Shown here in pieces: positions 28,992-37,527 of a stretch of DNA of 64,000 nt. Location: assembly GCA_011050085.1 (NCBI GenBank), contig DRGL01000059.1, positions 1 through 64,000 of the forward strand. Reading direction: 5' to 3'. The position numbers and the translations under genes are program-made. Below the pieces are notes generated by a model. That model made no database searches. It worked only from the letters and a program-made list of their open reading frames with translations, and was not told the DNA's origin. This DNA is from Pricia antarctica. GTDB taxonomy: Bacteria > Bacteroidota > Bacteroidia > Flavobacteriales > Flavobacteriaceae. Positions within the stretch are counted from its first letter, which is position 1. Each line of letters opens with the position of its first letter.

Positions 28992-31235
28992 TTAAATTTT
29001 ATATCTGAATCCGACATAATAAGCACTTTCCAAAACGGGTCCATATACAATGGTACTGTCAAAATAACTTCCAAATGGTGCTGCATTGGATAGAATTGGC
29101 CGTTCCTGCGTAAAATTACCGATGTTTTCACCACCAACATACATTTCGAAAGTATTGGAAAATACTTTGGTGACCTGCGCATTTATCAAACCATAGGCTG
29201 GCGAATGGGATGGGAGACGAAATTGCTGGGGATTTGTACTGGTATCCGGCAATCGCTGCCTTCCCAGCCAATTTCCAGTAAGATCGAACCGCCATTGGCT
29301 ACCCTCATTCCTTTTAGGTGTTTCGTAACTAGTGTTCAAAAATATCCGGAAGGAGGGTTGCAGGGGTTTTTCAAGAGATTCAGTGGCATAATCACTGACC
29401 ACATGAAAATACTTATAGGTAGCCCGCAATTGCAAATCCTTAAAAATTTCATAATTCAAATCCAATTGTAAAGAATTGGAATAACTGGTACCTTCAAGAT
29501 TATAAAAGGAAATTAGCCTTGGGTTTTCCCAGTCCACGATGACTTGATCCTTAAAATGTGTCCTGTAAAAGTCAATCGAAAAATCCAATACCCGGTTCCA
29601 CAGATATAATTTTTGGATGAAGCTGATGCCATAATTCCACGCTTTTTCCGGATTGAGACCATAATAATTCCCTCCCCTTTCTGAAATGGCTATCTGCCGG
29701 GACGAAGCGAAAAATTGTTGATTTTCTGCGAATATATTGGCACCTCGTTTTCCCCTTCCAAAAGAGGCCCGAAGACTTGCTTTGTCCCATAAACCATACC
29801 GTAGATGGAATCTTGGGGTAAGGAAATTCCCGAGATTATTATGGCTGTCTGCCCGTAGACCTGCCTCAAAACTCAGTCCTTCCAGATTATCATAAGTATA
29901 TTCAAAAAAGGTTCCGATTAATTTATCATCACGGTGAAACATCGTTGAATTGACCAATTCACTAAATGTATCGTAATTAAAATTAATTCCAGTTTTGAAT
30001 TTATGTTGTGTGCTGCCGATTATACTATTGAAAATAAAGTTGGTATAGAATGAATCATGTTGAATATCATAGATGGATAAGCCATAGTATGAGTCTTGAT
30101 TATGGGAAGTATATGCAAGCTGGAGACCATAGCTTTCATAGGGAAGGTCCGGTAATACATACCCTACTTTAGCAGAAATATCCATTCGAGAGGTATTTAT
30201 TTCACTGCCCCAGTTCGTATTGGAAAATTTGTCTGTTTTAAAATCAAAGTCGGTCTGTCCCATCTTTTTAGTATCGGAAAGGTATTGAATGGTGGCGAAG
30301 CTTACCCAACCGCTCTGAGGATTCATATATTGCCAGCGATTCATGAAATTGACTTGGTGGCCCAATGGTGTGTCCAAAAAAGAATCCCCATTTGCATCGA
30401 TAATCCCATCCCTTAGATTGGCATGCATATACATTCCAACCCCCAAATTATCACCAATAGTCTGGTTAAGCCTAGAGTTGAATTCATAGCGTTCATAATT
30501 ATTTGAATATAAGTTCAGGAAAAAGGTTTTGTCGGATAAAGGCTTTACAAGTTCACTGTTTATATGGCCCGAAATACTTTCATACCCATTGATAACGGTT
30601 CCGGCACCTTTGGTGATCTGAATGCCATCAATCCAGGAACCGGGTATAAAAGAGAGCCCGAAGACTTGTGAGGCCCCCCTTATGGATGGCATGTTTTCTT
30701 GCGTAAACAATAAATAGGGGCTATTGAGACCAAGCATCTGAATTTGCTTTGCACCCAGTACGGCATCAGAGATGTTGACATCTACCGTAGGATTGGTCTC
30801 AAAACTTTCAGACAGGTTGCAACACGCCGCTTTTAGCATTTCCCGGCTGTCAACCGAAACCACGTTCTGTATTTTAAACAGCGATTTCTGTAAAGAAGCC
30901 ACTTCTTTTTCAACCACAACCTCATCCAAAACAACCCTAGTATACAAAACGATGTTTCCTAAATTGGGCCTGTTTACGGGAATTGTATCAGGTCGATAGC
31001 CTACTGAACTTATTACAAGTTTACGCAAAGTGTTGTGGTAAGGGATTTTAAAATTTCCCAAAGAGTCGGTTACAGTACCGAGAGTACTGGAGAGCCAGTA
31101 TATATTTGCATCCGGTACCCCGATGGTCTTTCCTTTTTCATTAAACTCAATTACTTTTCCAATGACCTGGATCTGAGCCTGAGAAGAAGTTCCCAATGCC
31201 AAAAGGAAAAGCAAAAGAAGAGATCTTATCTCCAT
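28992..31235 (-). CDS. TonB-dependent receptor, putative copper/metal importer
   Basis: 747 residues from ATG 31235; upstream frame to 31334 lacks a signal, whereas MEIRSLLLLFLLALGTSSQAQ is a clear signal peptide. Residues 22-110 are a carboxypeptidase-like regulatory domain (VIGKVIEFNEKGKTIGVPDANIYWLSS), followed by the plug (SVDSREMLKAACCNLSESFETNPTVDVN, SIRGASQVFGL) and a 22-strand-type barrel with many aromatic-rich strands ending YYVGFRYKI. The AACCNLSESFE plug is typical of Bacteroidota receptors found beside HMA genes. Substrate is inferred from neighbours (HMA protein 9 bp downstream, two tyrosinases), so copper is likely but not proven. Confidence 0.9.
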   Translation of the reverse strand: MEIRSLLLLFLLALGTSSQAQIQVIGKVIEFNEKGKTIGVPDANIYWLSSTLGTVTDSLGNFKIPYHNTLRKLVISSVGYRPDTIPVNRPNLGNIVLYTRVVLDEVVVEKEVASLQKSLFKIQNVVSVDSREMLKAACCNLSESFETNPTVDVNISDAVLGAKQIQMLGLNSPYLLFTQENMPSIRGASQVFGLSFIPGSWIDGIQITKGAGTVINGYESISGHINSELVKPLSDKTFFLNLYSNNYERYEFNSRLNQTIGDNLGVGMYMHANLRDGIIDANGDSFLDTPLGHQVNFMNRWQYMNPQSGWVSFATIQYLSDTKKMGQTDFDFKTDKFSNTNWGSEINTSRMDISAKVGYVLPDLPYESYGLQLAYTSHNQDSYYGLSIYDIQHDSFYTNFIFNSIIGSTQHKFKTGINFNYDTFSELVNSTMFHRDDKLIGTFFEYTYDNLEGLSFEAGLRADSHNNLGNFLTPRFHLRYGLWDKASLRASFGRGKRGANIFAENQQFFASSRQIAISERGGNYYGLNPEKAWNYGISFIQKLYLWNRVLDFSIDFYRTHFKDQVIVDWENPRLISFYNLEGTSYSNSLQLDLNYEIFKDLQLRATYKYFHVVSDYATESLEKPLQPSFRIFLNTSYETPKRNEGSQWRFDLTGNWLGRQRLPDTSTNPQQFRLPSHSPAYGLINAQVTKVFSNTFEMYVGGENIGNFTQERPILSNAAPFGSYFDSTIVYGPVLESAYYVGFRYKI

Positions 31236-31373
31236 GAAATTAGTTTTAAAATAAACTTTAAAAATTGGATTTGGAGCTATATTGCTACTGTATTGTTCTG
31301 GAAGAATACATGTTAGAAGTCTATGGAATTTCAAAAACTAGTTATAGTTATACCTCTTCCATGCTCGTAACGC

Positions 31374-31781
31374 ATGCGAATCTTTCTTATTTTTACGAAT
31401 ATGAACTGTTCATTCTACATTGTCATCCTGTTAATTTCCGTTTTTTCCTCGGGACCGGTTTTCAGAACCCCGGCAGGGTTTGTTTTCCAGGATGGTTCGA
31501 CCAAAATTCGGGTAATCAATGCAACTGATCACTCTTTCACCAATGTTTCATTATTCTCCATGAATTTCGATAATTTACTTCCAAATGATACATTAGCTTA
31601 CAAAGAACTGCGATATGATTCCCTACGAGATGACCCTTTGATATATTGTGTCATTGACGGAAAGAATCTGGCAAGGTATCTTACCATTCCCGATAAGGCG
31701 GCTCGCCGCTTTACCTACGTAATAGACAGCGTGACTAACGGGATATTGCATGTAAGCTCATATAGTGAAATTTCAGAATAA
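31374..31781 (+). CDS. Small exported protein of unknown function in the copper/tyrosinase region
   Basis: 135 residues from ATG 31374, or 126 from ATG 31401 (MNCSFYIVILLISVFSSGP), which gives a more usual signal or anchor. The mature part is about 100 residues (FRTPAGFVFQDGSTKIRVINATDHSFTNVSLFSMNF, YKELRYDSLRDDPLIYCVIDGKNL, FTYVIDSVTNGILHVSSYSE), compatible with a small beta-sandwich. I do not recognise a family. It is divergent from the TonB receptor and is followed by a short ORF that starts on its stop codon. Confidence 0.6.
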   Translation: MRIFLIFTNMNCSFYIVILLISVFSSGPVFRTPAGFVFQDGSTKIRVINATDHSFTNVSLFSMNFDNLLPNDTLAYKELRYDSLRDDPLIYCVIDGKNLARYLTIPDKAARRFTYVIDSVTNGILHVSSYSEISE

Positions 31782-31888
31782 TGAAGATTAAAGAAATTCC
31801 CACGTTGCAGTCCTTCACGCAGAAAACCGTCAGCCTATATCTTCATGTGAGCCATTCCGGACACTCATTTTTATCGAGGAATTACTAA
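31781..31888 (+). CDS. Possible 35-residue ORF coupled to the upstream gene (doubtful)
   Basis: ATG 31781 overlaps the TAA stop of the previous gene (TAATG), the same coupling seen at potassium channel/miaA. The product starts MKIKEIPTLQSFTQKTVSLY and ends after 35 residues. No family is recognised. It could be a gene remnant, the start of a frameshifted gene, or chance. Confidence 0.25.
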   Translation: MKIKEIPTLQSFTQKTVSLYLHVSHSGHSFLSRNY

Positions 31889-32018
31889 AAGATGGGGATA
31901 TAACTTTGCTGAAAGGATTCTTCTATTTTTCATAATCCCAATAATCAATTTTATTTAATACAAGCAGGTAACCCTAGACTAAACAAGGTTTCCCACTGGC
32001 GAGTATTTCGAAGTTTCT

Positions 32019-34781
32019 TTAACCTTTAACTACTGCCACGCTGATGTTTAACAGTCGTGAAAAGGTCTCAAGTTCCTCGTCGTTTACGTGAATATTTTCA
32101 ATGTTCCCGTGATCGTGGCCATTCTTTCCAACAGCGTTTGGTGTGTATTTACCATCCACATAAATACCAAAATGGTACGTACCGGGTATTTCGGTTTCAT
32201 GAACATGTACATGCGACGGACCGCCTTCATGACTTACCACTTTTACTTCTTTATCCTTGATAAATTCAAGTCCTTTCTTCTCCTTTTCCAACTGGGCAAG
32301 AATAAGGGCAATATCAAGTTCAGGCTTGCATTTTTCTCTATCCGAGCCACCTTTCTCTCGCTCCGAATCCTCGATTTTCTTTATGATTTCGTCCACCTTC
32401 TCCCTGGGCAGCAGTTTCGAAATATCGAAATTTGGGGCGACCATCCGTGCAAAGCCGCTCATATAGGCAACTCCTCCGACCGCTGCCTGAACGTTAATCG
32501 TGATATTTATTTCCTCCCCAGGCTGCACCATCAGACTCTTCGTATCTAATTCTATCTTTAGATTGGTACGAGCATAGACGTTTGCCACAATATTACAGGC
32601 ATCATTTTCATTTCTGTTCGTGCTTAGTGCCCGTATATCAAGCCCATGCTGGCTTTTGGTCAAAATATTGCGAGTAGCTATTCTCTTTTTTGGGTCGTTC
32701 AATAGACGGGAATAACGAGGACCTCGAATGGGACCAGCAGAAACCGGGAACAATTGTTCACCAAGCGTTGGCATGACCATGCCATCAAAATTGTTAGCCT
32801 TGTAAGCGATCATAAGCTCCCATTTTCCGACCCAACAATGCTTTGCGGTGTTTCCCCGTTGAACCATTACCGTCAAACGTCCATCAGATTGCTTAGCGGT
32901 GACGTGCGGGGAAGGACAGCAGTGATGGCAAGATTCACCGTGTTCATGCTCTTTATCATTGCCATAGAGCATAAAGCCATTGGGACCATGAAGCATAAAT
33001 TTCCAATTTCTATCTTCAAAGTCCATTCCCTGGGCAGTAATAAAAAAAGCGTCCTCAGCAGAAGTGGCGTCGAAATACAAATGGGTATGTTCGCCTGCAA
33101 AAAGTTCAATGACCGGATCAAAAATGGTGGTAAAGCCAATGGCTGCTGCCAATGCATTGGAATAGAATTTATCGATAGTACCGGCATTTTCTCCATGGAA
33201 TACCTGCTGTGTACTTAAGTTCAAGCCTTTGTTTTTTAAAGTCTCCAAGGTGGGGTAGCTTACATCGGCACCAGTCCCGAAGCCCATGGCAAAGATGGCC
33301 GTTCTGCTAAAACTACCATTTGGAATGGAATTCATAGGAGCCCCCGAGGTACGTATCCCGTCTGTCAAGATGGCCAAATAACGCCTCTCTTCGGTGGGGT
33401 CACCGCCAAAGGGAGCTTCCACAAGGGTGTTTTGCACGTCTTGAAGTGCATCAGCCAAAGGCGTCCCCCCTCCAGGGACTATGGAGGTAATATTCAAATC
33501 AAAGGTTGATTTGCTAAAACTGCTTCCTGTTTTTATCAAACCATAATTAGGTGCACCAAAGACAAAATCAAAATCATTGCCTAATAGACTCCTAAAAGTC
33601 TTGATACCGGCCGTCAAATAGATGTCGCCACTAGCCTGGGCGGTCTCCGCATCCTGTAAAAATGCCGAAACGCCCCTTTTGGCAGCTTCCCATTTGGTAA
33701 CATCCGGATTTGTGGTCACCATGGGATCAGGGGTAAGGCCCAACATGCTACCTGTTCTGTCGAGACCTATTCCCAGTATTGGAAGGGTATCGTAGGTGTA
33801 ACCGAATTCGCTCCGGTAGTTCAAAGTGTCCGCGTTCGTTTTTGCGCCAGGCCCCGTTACCCAAGAGGGCATGGGAACAGAACCTGCTATGGCGGCATTC
33901 GTACCGTATCCCGCGGCACCCCCTATCCAAGGGTACATCAAATCATTTCTATGGTGATGGGCGTCACCAGCTCCAGGAGGGTTTGCGGGAAACTCGTTCA
34001 TGTGGCCATCAGCTTGCCACATGGCCCATAGGCGATCAACATTACAGTGGACTAGATAAAAGAAGGGGTCAAAAGGAGACGCCTGAAGTATCTGCATGTG
34101 TCCACCGAACCACCTGTGCATATCGTTGTGCAATCGGTGTCCCGAAGCTATCCCGACACCAGCTTCCAGGCCTCCTTGAAAATCAGGGTAGTTAGCCTTT
34201 GCAAGAGCCTGTTGTATATCGATTGGGGATGGTAGTGGGGTATCCGCGGCTGCCCCTGTACTACGTTTAAGCCCCCCCCGGGCATTGGAAGGAAATATAT
34301 CGCTTAATGTCCAACCGTTGAGCGACGCTGGCCACCATGCGGGAAGGGTGGTGGTATTTGGCCCGGTATCGGGTCGGTTGACCGCAAAGTAGCCTTGTTG
34401 TACCCTTCCCCCTGTAGTTCCATCAGGACCCATAAAGGTATTGGTCATGATGCTGGATGGGTCTGTCCAGTCCCAATAGGGTACCATTACCCCTGGAACT
34501 TTACTTTGAAGCTGTTGTTCCATATGAAACAAAAAATAACGGTGCCAGCTCAAAAACGAGTAGGCTCCCATACCTCCGTGACCAAAATTAACGGTCGGAG
34601 ATCCAGGCGCAAACGCTTCTTGGATCATCCAATGGACGGCGGCAAATTCGTCCCATTTACTATAGCGTAAATTTGCTGATGCTCCTGGATTTACTATATC
34701 GGCCTTGAGCAAAACACATGCCCTTACGAAATTTTCTCTTTCCGTAGCGGTTAAAAATTTGGCATTCTTTCTTGTTCCCAT
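32019..34781 (-). CDS. Tyrosinase fused to von Willebrand factor A domain and beta-rich His/Cys C-terminus
   Basis: 920 residues with no visible signal peptide. Tyrosinase domain 1-330: copper A ligands H50, H68 and H80 (SWHRYFLFHMEQ), PYWDWTDP, copper B H218-x3-H222 and H245 (FDPFFYLVHCNVDRLW). VWA domain about 335-555: MIDAS D341-R-T-G-S345, T440 in GGGTPLADAL, D474 in LAILTDG. A beta-sandwich region follows with a His/Cys-rich stretch (residues 611-626, EHEHGESCHHCC), and later an acidic-basic helical linker (DEIIKKIEDSEREKGG) and a C-terminal Ig-like segment with many His (HVHVHETEIPGTYHFGIYVDG). Catalysis on phenols plus metal-dependent adhesion or assembly is suggested. How it would leave the cell, if it does, is unclear. 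Alone on its strand. Confidence 0.88.
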   Translation of the reverse strand: MGTRKNAKFLTATERENFVRACVLLKADIVNPGASANLRYSKWDEFAAVHWMIQEAFAPGSPTVNFGHGGMGAYSFLSWHRYFLFHMEQQLQSKVPGVMVPYWDWTDPSSIMTNTFMGPDGTTGGRVQQGYFAVNRPDTGPNTTTLPAWWPASLNGWTLSDIFPSNARGGLKRSTGAAADTPLPSPIDIQQALAKANYPDFQGGLEAGVGIASGHRLHNDMHRWFGGHMQILQASPFDPFFYLVHCNVDRLWAMWQADGHMNEFPANPPGAGDAHHHRNDLMYPWIGGAAGYGTNAAIAGSVPMPSWVTGPGAKTNADTLNYRSEFGYTYDTLPILGIGLDRTGSMLGLTPDPMVTTNPDVTKWEAAKRGVSAFLQDAETAQASGDIYLTAGIKTFRSLLGNDFDFVFGAPNYGLIKTGSSFSKSTFDLNITSIVPGGGTPLADALQDVQNTLVEAPFGGDPTEERRYLAILTDGIRTSGAPMNSIPNGSFSRTAIFAMGFGTGADVSYPTLETLKNKGLNLSTQQVFHGENAGTIDKFYSNALAAAIGFTTIFDPVIELFAGEHTHLYFDATSAEDAFFITAQGMDFEDRNWKFMLHGPNGFMLYGNDKEHEHGESCHHCCPSPHVTAKQSDGRLTVMVQRGNTAKHCWVGKWELMIAYKANNFDGMVMPTLGEQLFPVSAGPIRGPRYSRLLNDPKKRIATRNILTKSQHGLDIRALSTNRNENDACNIVANVYARTNLKIELDTKSLMVQPGEEINITINVQAAVGGVAYMSGFARMVAPNFDISKLLPREKVDEIIKKIEDSEREKGGSDREKCKPELDIALILAQLEKEKKGLEFIKDKEVKVVSHEGGPSHVHVHETEIPGTYHFGIYVDGKYTPNAVGKNGHDHGNIENIHVNDEELETFSRLLNISVAVVKG

Positions 34782-35097
34782 GATAAATTATTTTAATGAT
34801 GTATGACTTCTTTTTTGGGGGAACAAATTGAATGGGAGAACGATTACAAGTGGAAATCCTGAAATTTCAATGAGAAACAACACTACTGGTTGAGAACCCT
34901 TAAACCGCCAATGCACCTACGATTTCCGTTAAATAGTGAAATTTTAAATTCTATGACAAAACAGGTACAATATTCTAGGACCTTGAACTGGTCTTGAGTT
35001 TTTGTTTGGTGCCGAGATTTTCGATTTTTGTAATTCAATGAAGGCTTTCTTGAGCAGCATCACCTTAGCTACGGTATCGTTCTATTTTAGAATTTCC
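34782..35097. other. Gap between tyrosinase-VWA gene and CapK-like gene; nothing recognised
   Basis: 316 bp, AT-rich. It must hold the promoter of the tyrosinase-VWA gene (minus strand), but only an imperfect TCAATTTG box is visible. No ORF, RNA gene or terminator with a good stem was seen. Confidence 0.45.
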
Positions 35098-36432
35098 CTA
35101 AGCCTGTAATCGTGATCTTTCCTGAGCCTCGCTCATATGTATTTTGTTGATTACAAATTTCCGTTTACCAGATGAAAGCAAGGGAATATCCTCTACGAAC
35201 TCCAACAAAATCTCTGCTTCCGCTCCCAAATGGTTCTTGAACTCACTTATAATTTTCTTACCGCTATCGAACTCCGGTAATACATTCAACTTAATTCGAT
35301 ACATTTTTTCTTGCTCCTGAATGAACTGATATTGCTTGATGTGTGGATATTTTAGAATATGGTAAACCACATATGGTGATACCATTTCACCTTTGGTATT
35401 TAATACCATATCCATTTTTCGACCTTCCACCTTAGTTAGCACAGGATAGGCTACGCCGTTTTCGGAACAAGGCCCCATCTGGCCGATATCACCGGTGTCA
35501 TAGCGAATCATTGGCATACAATAGTTATAGAGGTCCGTAATAACAATGCGTCCAGGCTCATCAGTTTTTGCGGGCGTATCAGAGTCCATTTGTAAAATTT
35601 CAACAAAATAACTGGCCCAATTGATATGAAAATCGTTGCCCTTTTGGGACTGTTGTGCCAAAATTCCGTTTTCTACATTGGCGTATCTCGAGACTACGGG
35701 AATGCCAAAATACGTTTCGATACTTTTTTTGGTATCTTCCTTTAATGTCTCTGAAATGGCAACAATGGAATTAAGTCGTTTAATATGCGGAATCTGATTT
35801 ATATTATCCACATAACGCTTTATTTCATCCAAAACCGAAGCATAGCATAATAACCCTTTGGTCGCCGTATCACTTGACATAGCGTTTAAAAGATGTTTTA
35901 TGTCCGTAGGGGTCAAGCGCGAAACCGGGTGCATATGCACATTTTTCCGCCAAACCATCCAAGGTGTCGATGTATTATATTGGTCCCAATGTCTGACATA
36001 AAATAGTTTATTCCCTATTTCAAAACCGGCTTTTTGATTGAAGTAGGTAACATCGGCAGAGTGTCGGTTTTTTTTGTTCTTGTCGTGATAAACCTTGAAT
36101 GGTGTTCCGGTCGATCCACTGGTATAGGCTTGGTAATTCGTTTCATCTATGAATGCCGTTGATCTAAAATCATCGTATTGATCACGGATAACATTTTTAT
36201 TTATAACTGGAAAGTCTTGAAGGCTTTTAAAATTACCAAATTGACCATAGTAGGTGGTGGTATTGGCAGCGTGGTCTAATAATTTATTCAACGTTTCAGA
36301 TCTTCTAAGCCTTGATTCGATCGAATCAAAGTTTTCTAAAATATTCTTAACATCCTTTAAATGGTTTTTTACAATACCTCCTTTTAAAATATCTAAAGAC
36401 CAGAATAAGGTTTTCCTGAAAACTTGTAGCAT
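35098..36432 (-). CDS. CapK/PaaK-like adenylate-forming enzyme (phenylacetate-CoA ligase family)
   Basis: 444 residues. The P-loop-like AMP-binding motif YTSGSTGTPFKVYHDK lies near 105, with TDLYNYCMPMIRYDTGDIGQ (motif containing the ribose-binding Asp) near 310 and a C-terminal lid ending SGKRKFVINKIH. The overall type is that of coenzyme F390 synthetase/PaaK/CapK proteins, which activate carboxylates with ATP. CapK relatives sit in capsule clusters, but here no polysaccharide genes adjoin, so the substrate is unknown. Single-gene unit on the minus strand. Confidence 0.85.
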   Translation of the reverse strand: MLQVFRKTLFWSLDILKGGIVKNHLKDVKNILENFDSIESRLRRSETLNKLLDHAANTTTYYGQFGNFKSLQDFPVINKNVIRDQYDDFRSTAFIDETNYQAYTSGSTGTPFKVYHDKNKKNRHSADVTYFNQKAGFEIGNKLFYVRHWDQYNTSTPWMVWRKNVHMHPVSRLTPTDIKHLLNAMSSDTATKGLLCYASVLDEIKRYVDNINQIPHIKRLNSIVAISETLKEDTKKSIETYFGIPVVSRYANVENGILAQQSQKGNDFHINWASYFVEILQMDSDTPAKTDEPGRIVITDLYNYCMPMIRYDTGDIGQMGPCSENGVAYPVLTKVEGRKMDMVLNTKGEMVSPYVVYHILKYPHIKQYQFIQEQEKMYRIKLNVLPEFDSGKKIISEFKNHLGAEAEILLEFVEDIPLLSSGKRKFVINKIHMSEAQERSRLQA

Positions 36433-36753
36433 TGCTCCGTGATTTAGTGTGGTTAGTACTGAATTATATCGGGGGATTTACATAGCCCCGTTTCAATAAA
36501 TCAATTGGTACTTCGGTATCATTTTTGTAAAAATAATGAGAGACCAGGAATATGCCTTTGGAAATTGTACACTCGGCCGGTTTTAGTGTGTAATCAGTGC
36601 GGTTAAAGTCTTCTACTGCAATACCTAAAAATAAACCCCAACGTGAATGTCAGGGTCTACTCCATCTTCATATGTACAGTAAACTTTACTGCTACTTTAT
36701 TAAAAGTCTAAAGACTATGTTCTGGTAGTTTCTAGACTTTGGAATCCCTTTTT
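36433..36753. other. Gap with a possible weak terminator
   Basis: 321 bp with no supported gene. Inverted repeat AAAGTCTA (36703-36710) / TAGACTTT (36733-36740) lies just past the stop of the lysozyme-like gene on the minus strand but lacks a long T-run, so termination there is uncertain. Confidence 0.4.
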
Positions 36754-37386
36754 CTATACTTTCGGATTCCGTTTCATAATTATATGCGTTACATCATATC
36801 CGGAAAACTTTTTCATATAATGGCTGATGTTTGTGCCATAACTATCGGAGACATCGAAAGCGCCCCACGAACGTAAATACTTTTTCACATTTCCGGCACC
36901 AGCGAGATGTGCGGCAGCCAGCATTCCGGACTCTGTAATAACGATACCGCCAATATTTTTACCGACGAACCGCTCAATATCTTTTCTGAGAATCCATTTA
37001 TTACGAGCAATGTTCGTGTGAAAAACCTGCTCTTGCAACATTGGATCGTTCAAAAAACGGGTGGCATCATAAACACCCATAAGCTGTAAGGTACCGATAC
37101 CAAATTGATACTTTCCTAGATACCCTAAGGTATTGATTATAAAATAATTGCCACTTGACTCTTTAAATGCCAAGGCTTCTTTAAAACCGATGTAAGAGCT
37201 ACCTAAAAAAGGCGGTGCCATTAACATCTTAGCTTTCAAGATTTTGTTTTTGGGGAACAAAACCTCAGTAGGTTTGTTGACTTTAAGGAATTCGGGCACT
37301 TTAACCTCTTTTTTAGGTTGGAACCCAAAACTCAAAAAAATACTGGTAATGATTAGGGGAACCGATAATCGAATCCACTTTCTCAT
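36754..37386 (-). CDS. Lysozyme-like/lytic transglycosylase-type exported protein
   Basis: 210 residues. N-terminal signal or anchor (LSVPLIITSIFLSFGFQPKKE). The core ALAFKESSGNYFIINTLGYLGKYQFGIGTLQLMG has the catalytic-type Glu followed by SSGNY and a GKYQFG segment, as in goose-type lysozymes and lytic transglycosylases. TESGMLAAAHLAGAGNVKKYL continues the fold. It probably cleaves or binds peptidoglycan in the periplasm. Located upstream of mltG on the same strand (141 bp), another murein transglycosylase. TATCTTTG at 37439-37446 may be its promoter. Confidence 0.85.
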   Translation of the reverse strand: MRKWIRLSVPLIITSIFLSFGFQPKKEVKVPEFLKVNKPTEVLFPKNKILKAKMLMAPPFLGSSYIGFKEALAFKESSGNYFIINTLGYLGKYQFGIGTLQLMGVYDATRFLNDPMLQEQVFHTNIARNKWILRKDIERFVGKNIGGIVITESGMLAAAHLAGAGNVKKYLRSWGAFDVSDSYGTNISHYMKKFSGYDVTHIIMKRNPKV

Positions 37387-37438
37387 ATGTTGTTTTTCCT
37401 AAGACTTACGAAAAAAAAGGTCGCTTAGATTTAAAAGA

Positions 37439-37446
37439 CAAAGATA
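37439..37446 (-). promoter_or_regulatory. TAnnTTTG (-7) box upstream of the lysozyme-like gene
   Basis: The minus strand reads TATCTTTG, 52 nt before the start at 37386. Just upstream lie a perfect palindrome GGTTATAACC (37452-37461) and an inverted repeat CCTATTTT/AAAATAGG (37460-37479), which may be an operator or the weak end of the mltG transcript. Confidence 0.4.
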
Positions 37447-37527
37447 GGTTCGGTTATAACCTATTTTTGATAAAATAGGGTATAACGTATATATTTTAGA
37501 TGAGAGACCCACAAACGAACGAATCGA

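Noticed and set aside
36703-36740. Rho-independent terminator after the lysozyme-like gene
   Set aside because: The 8-bp arms have a 22-nt loop and no T-run, so I did not call it.
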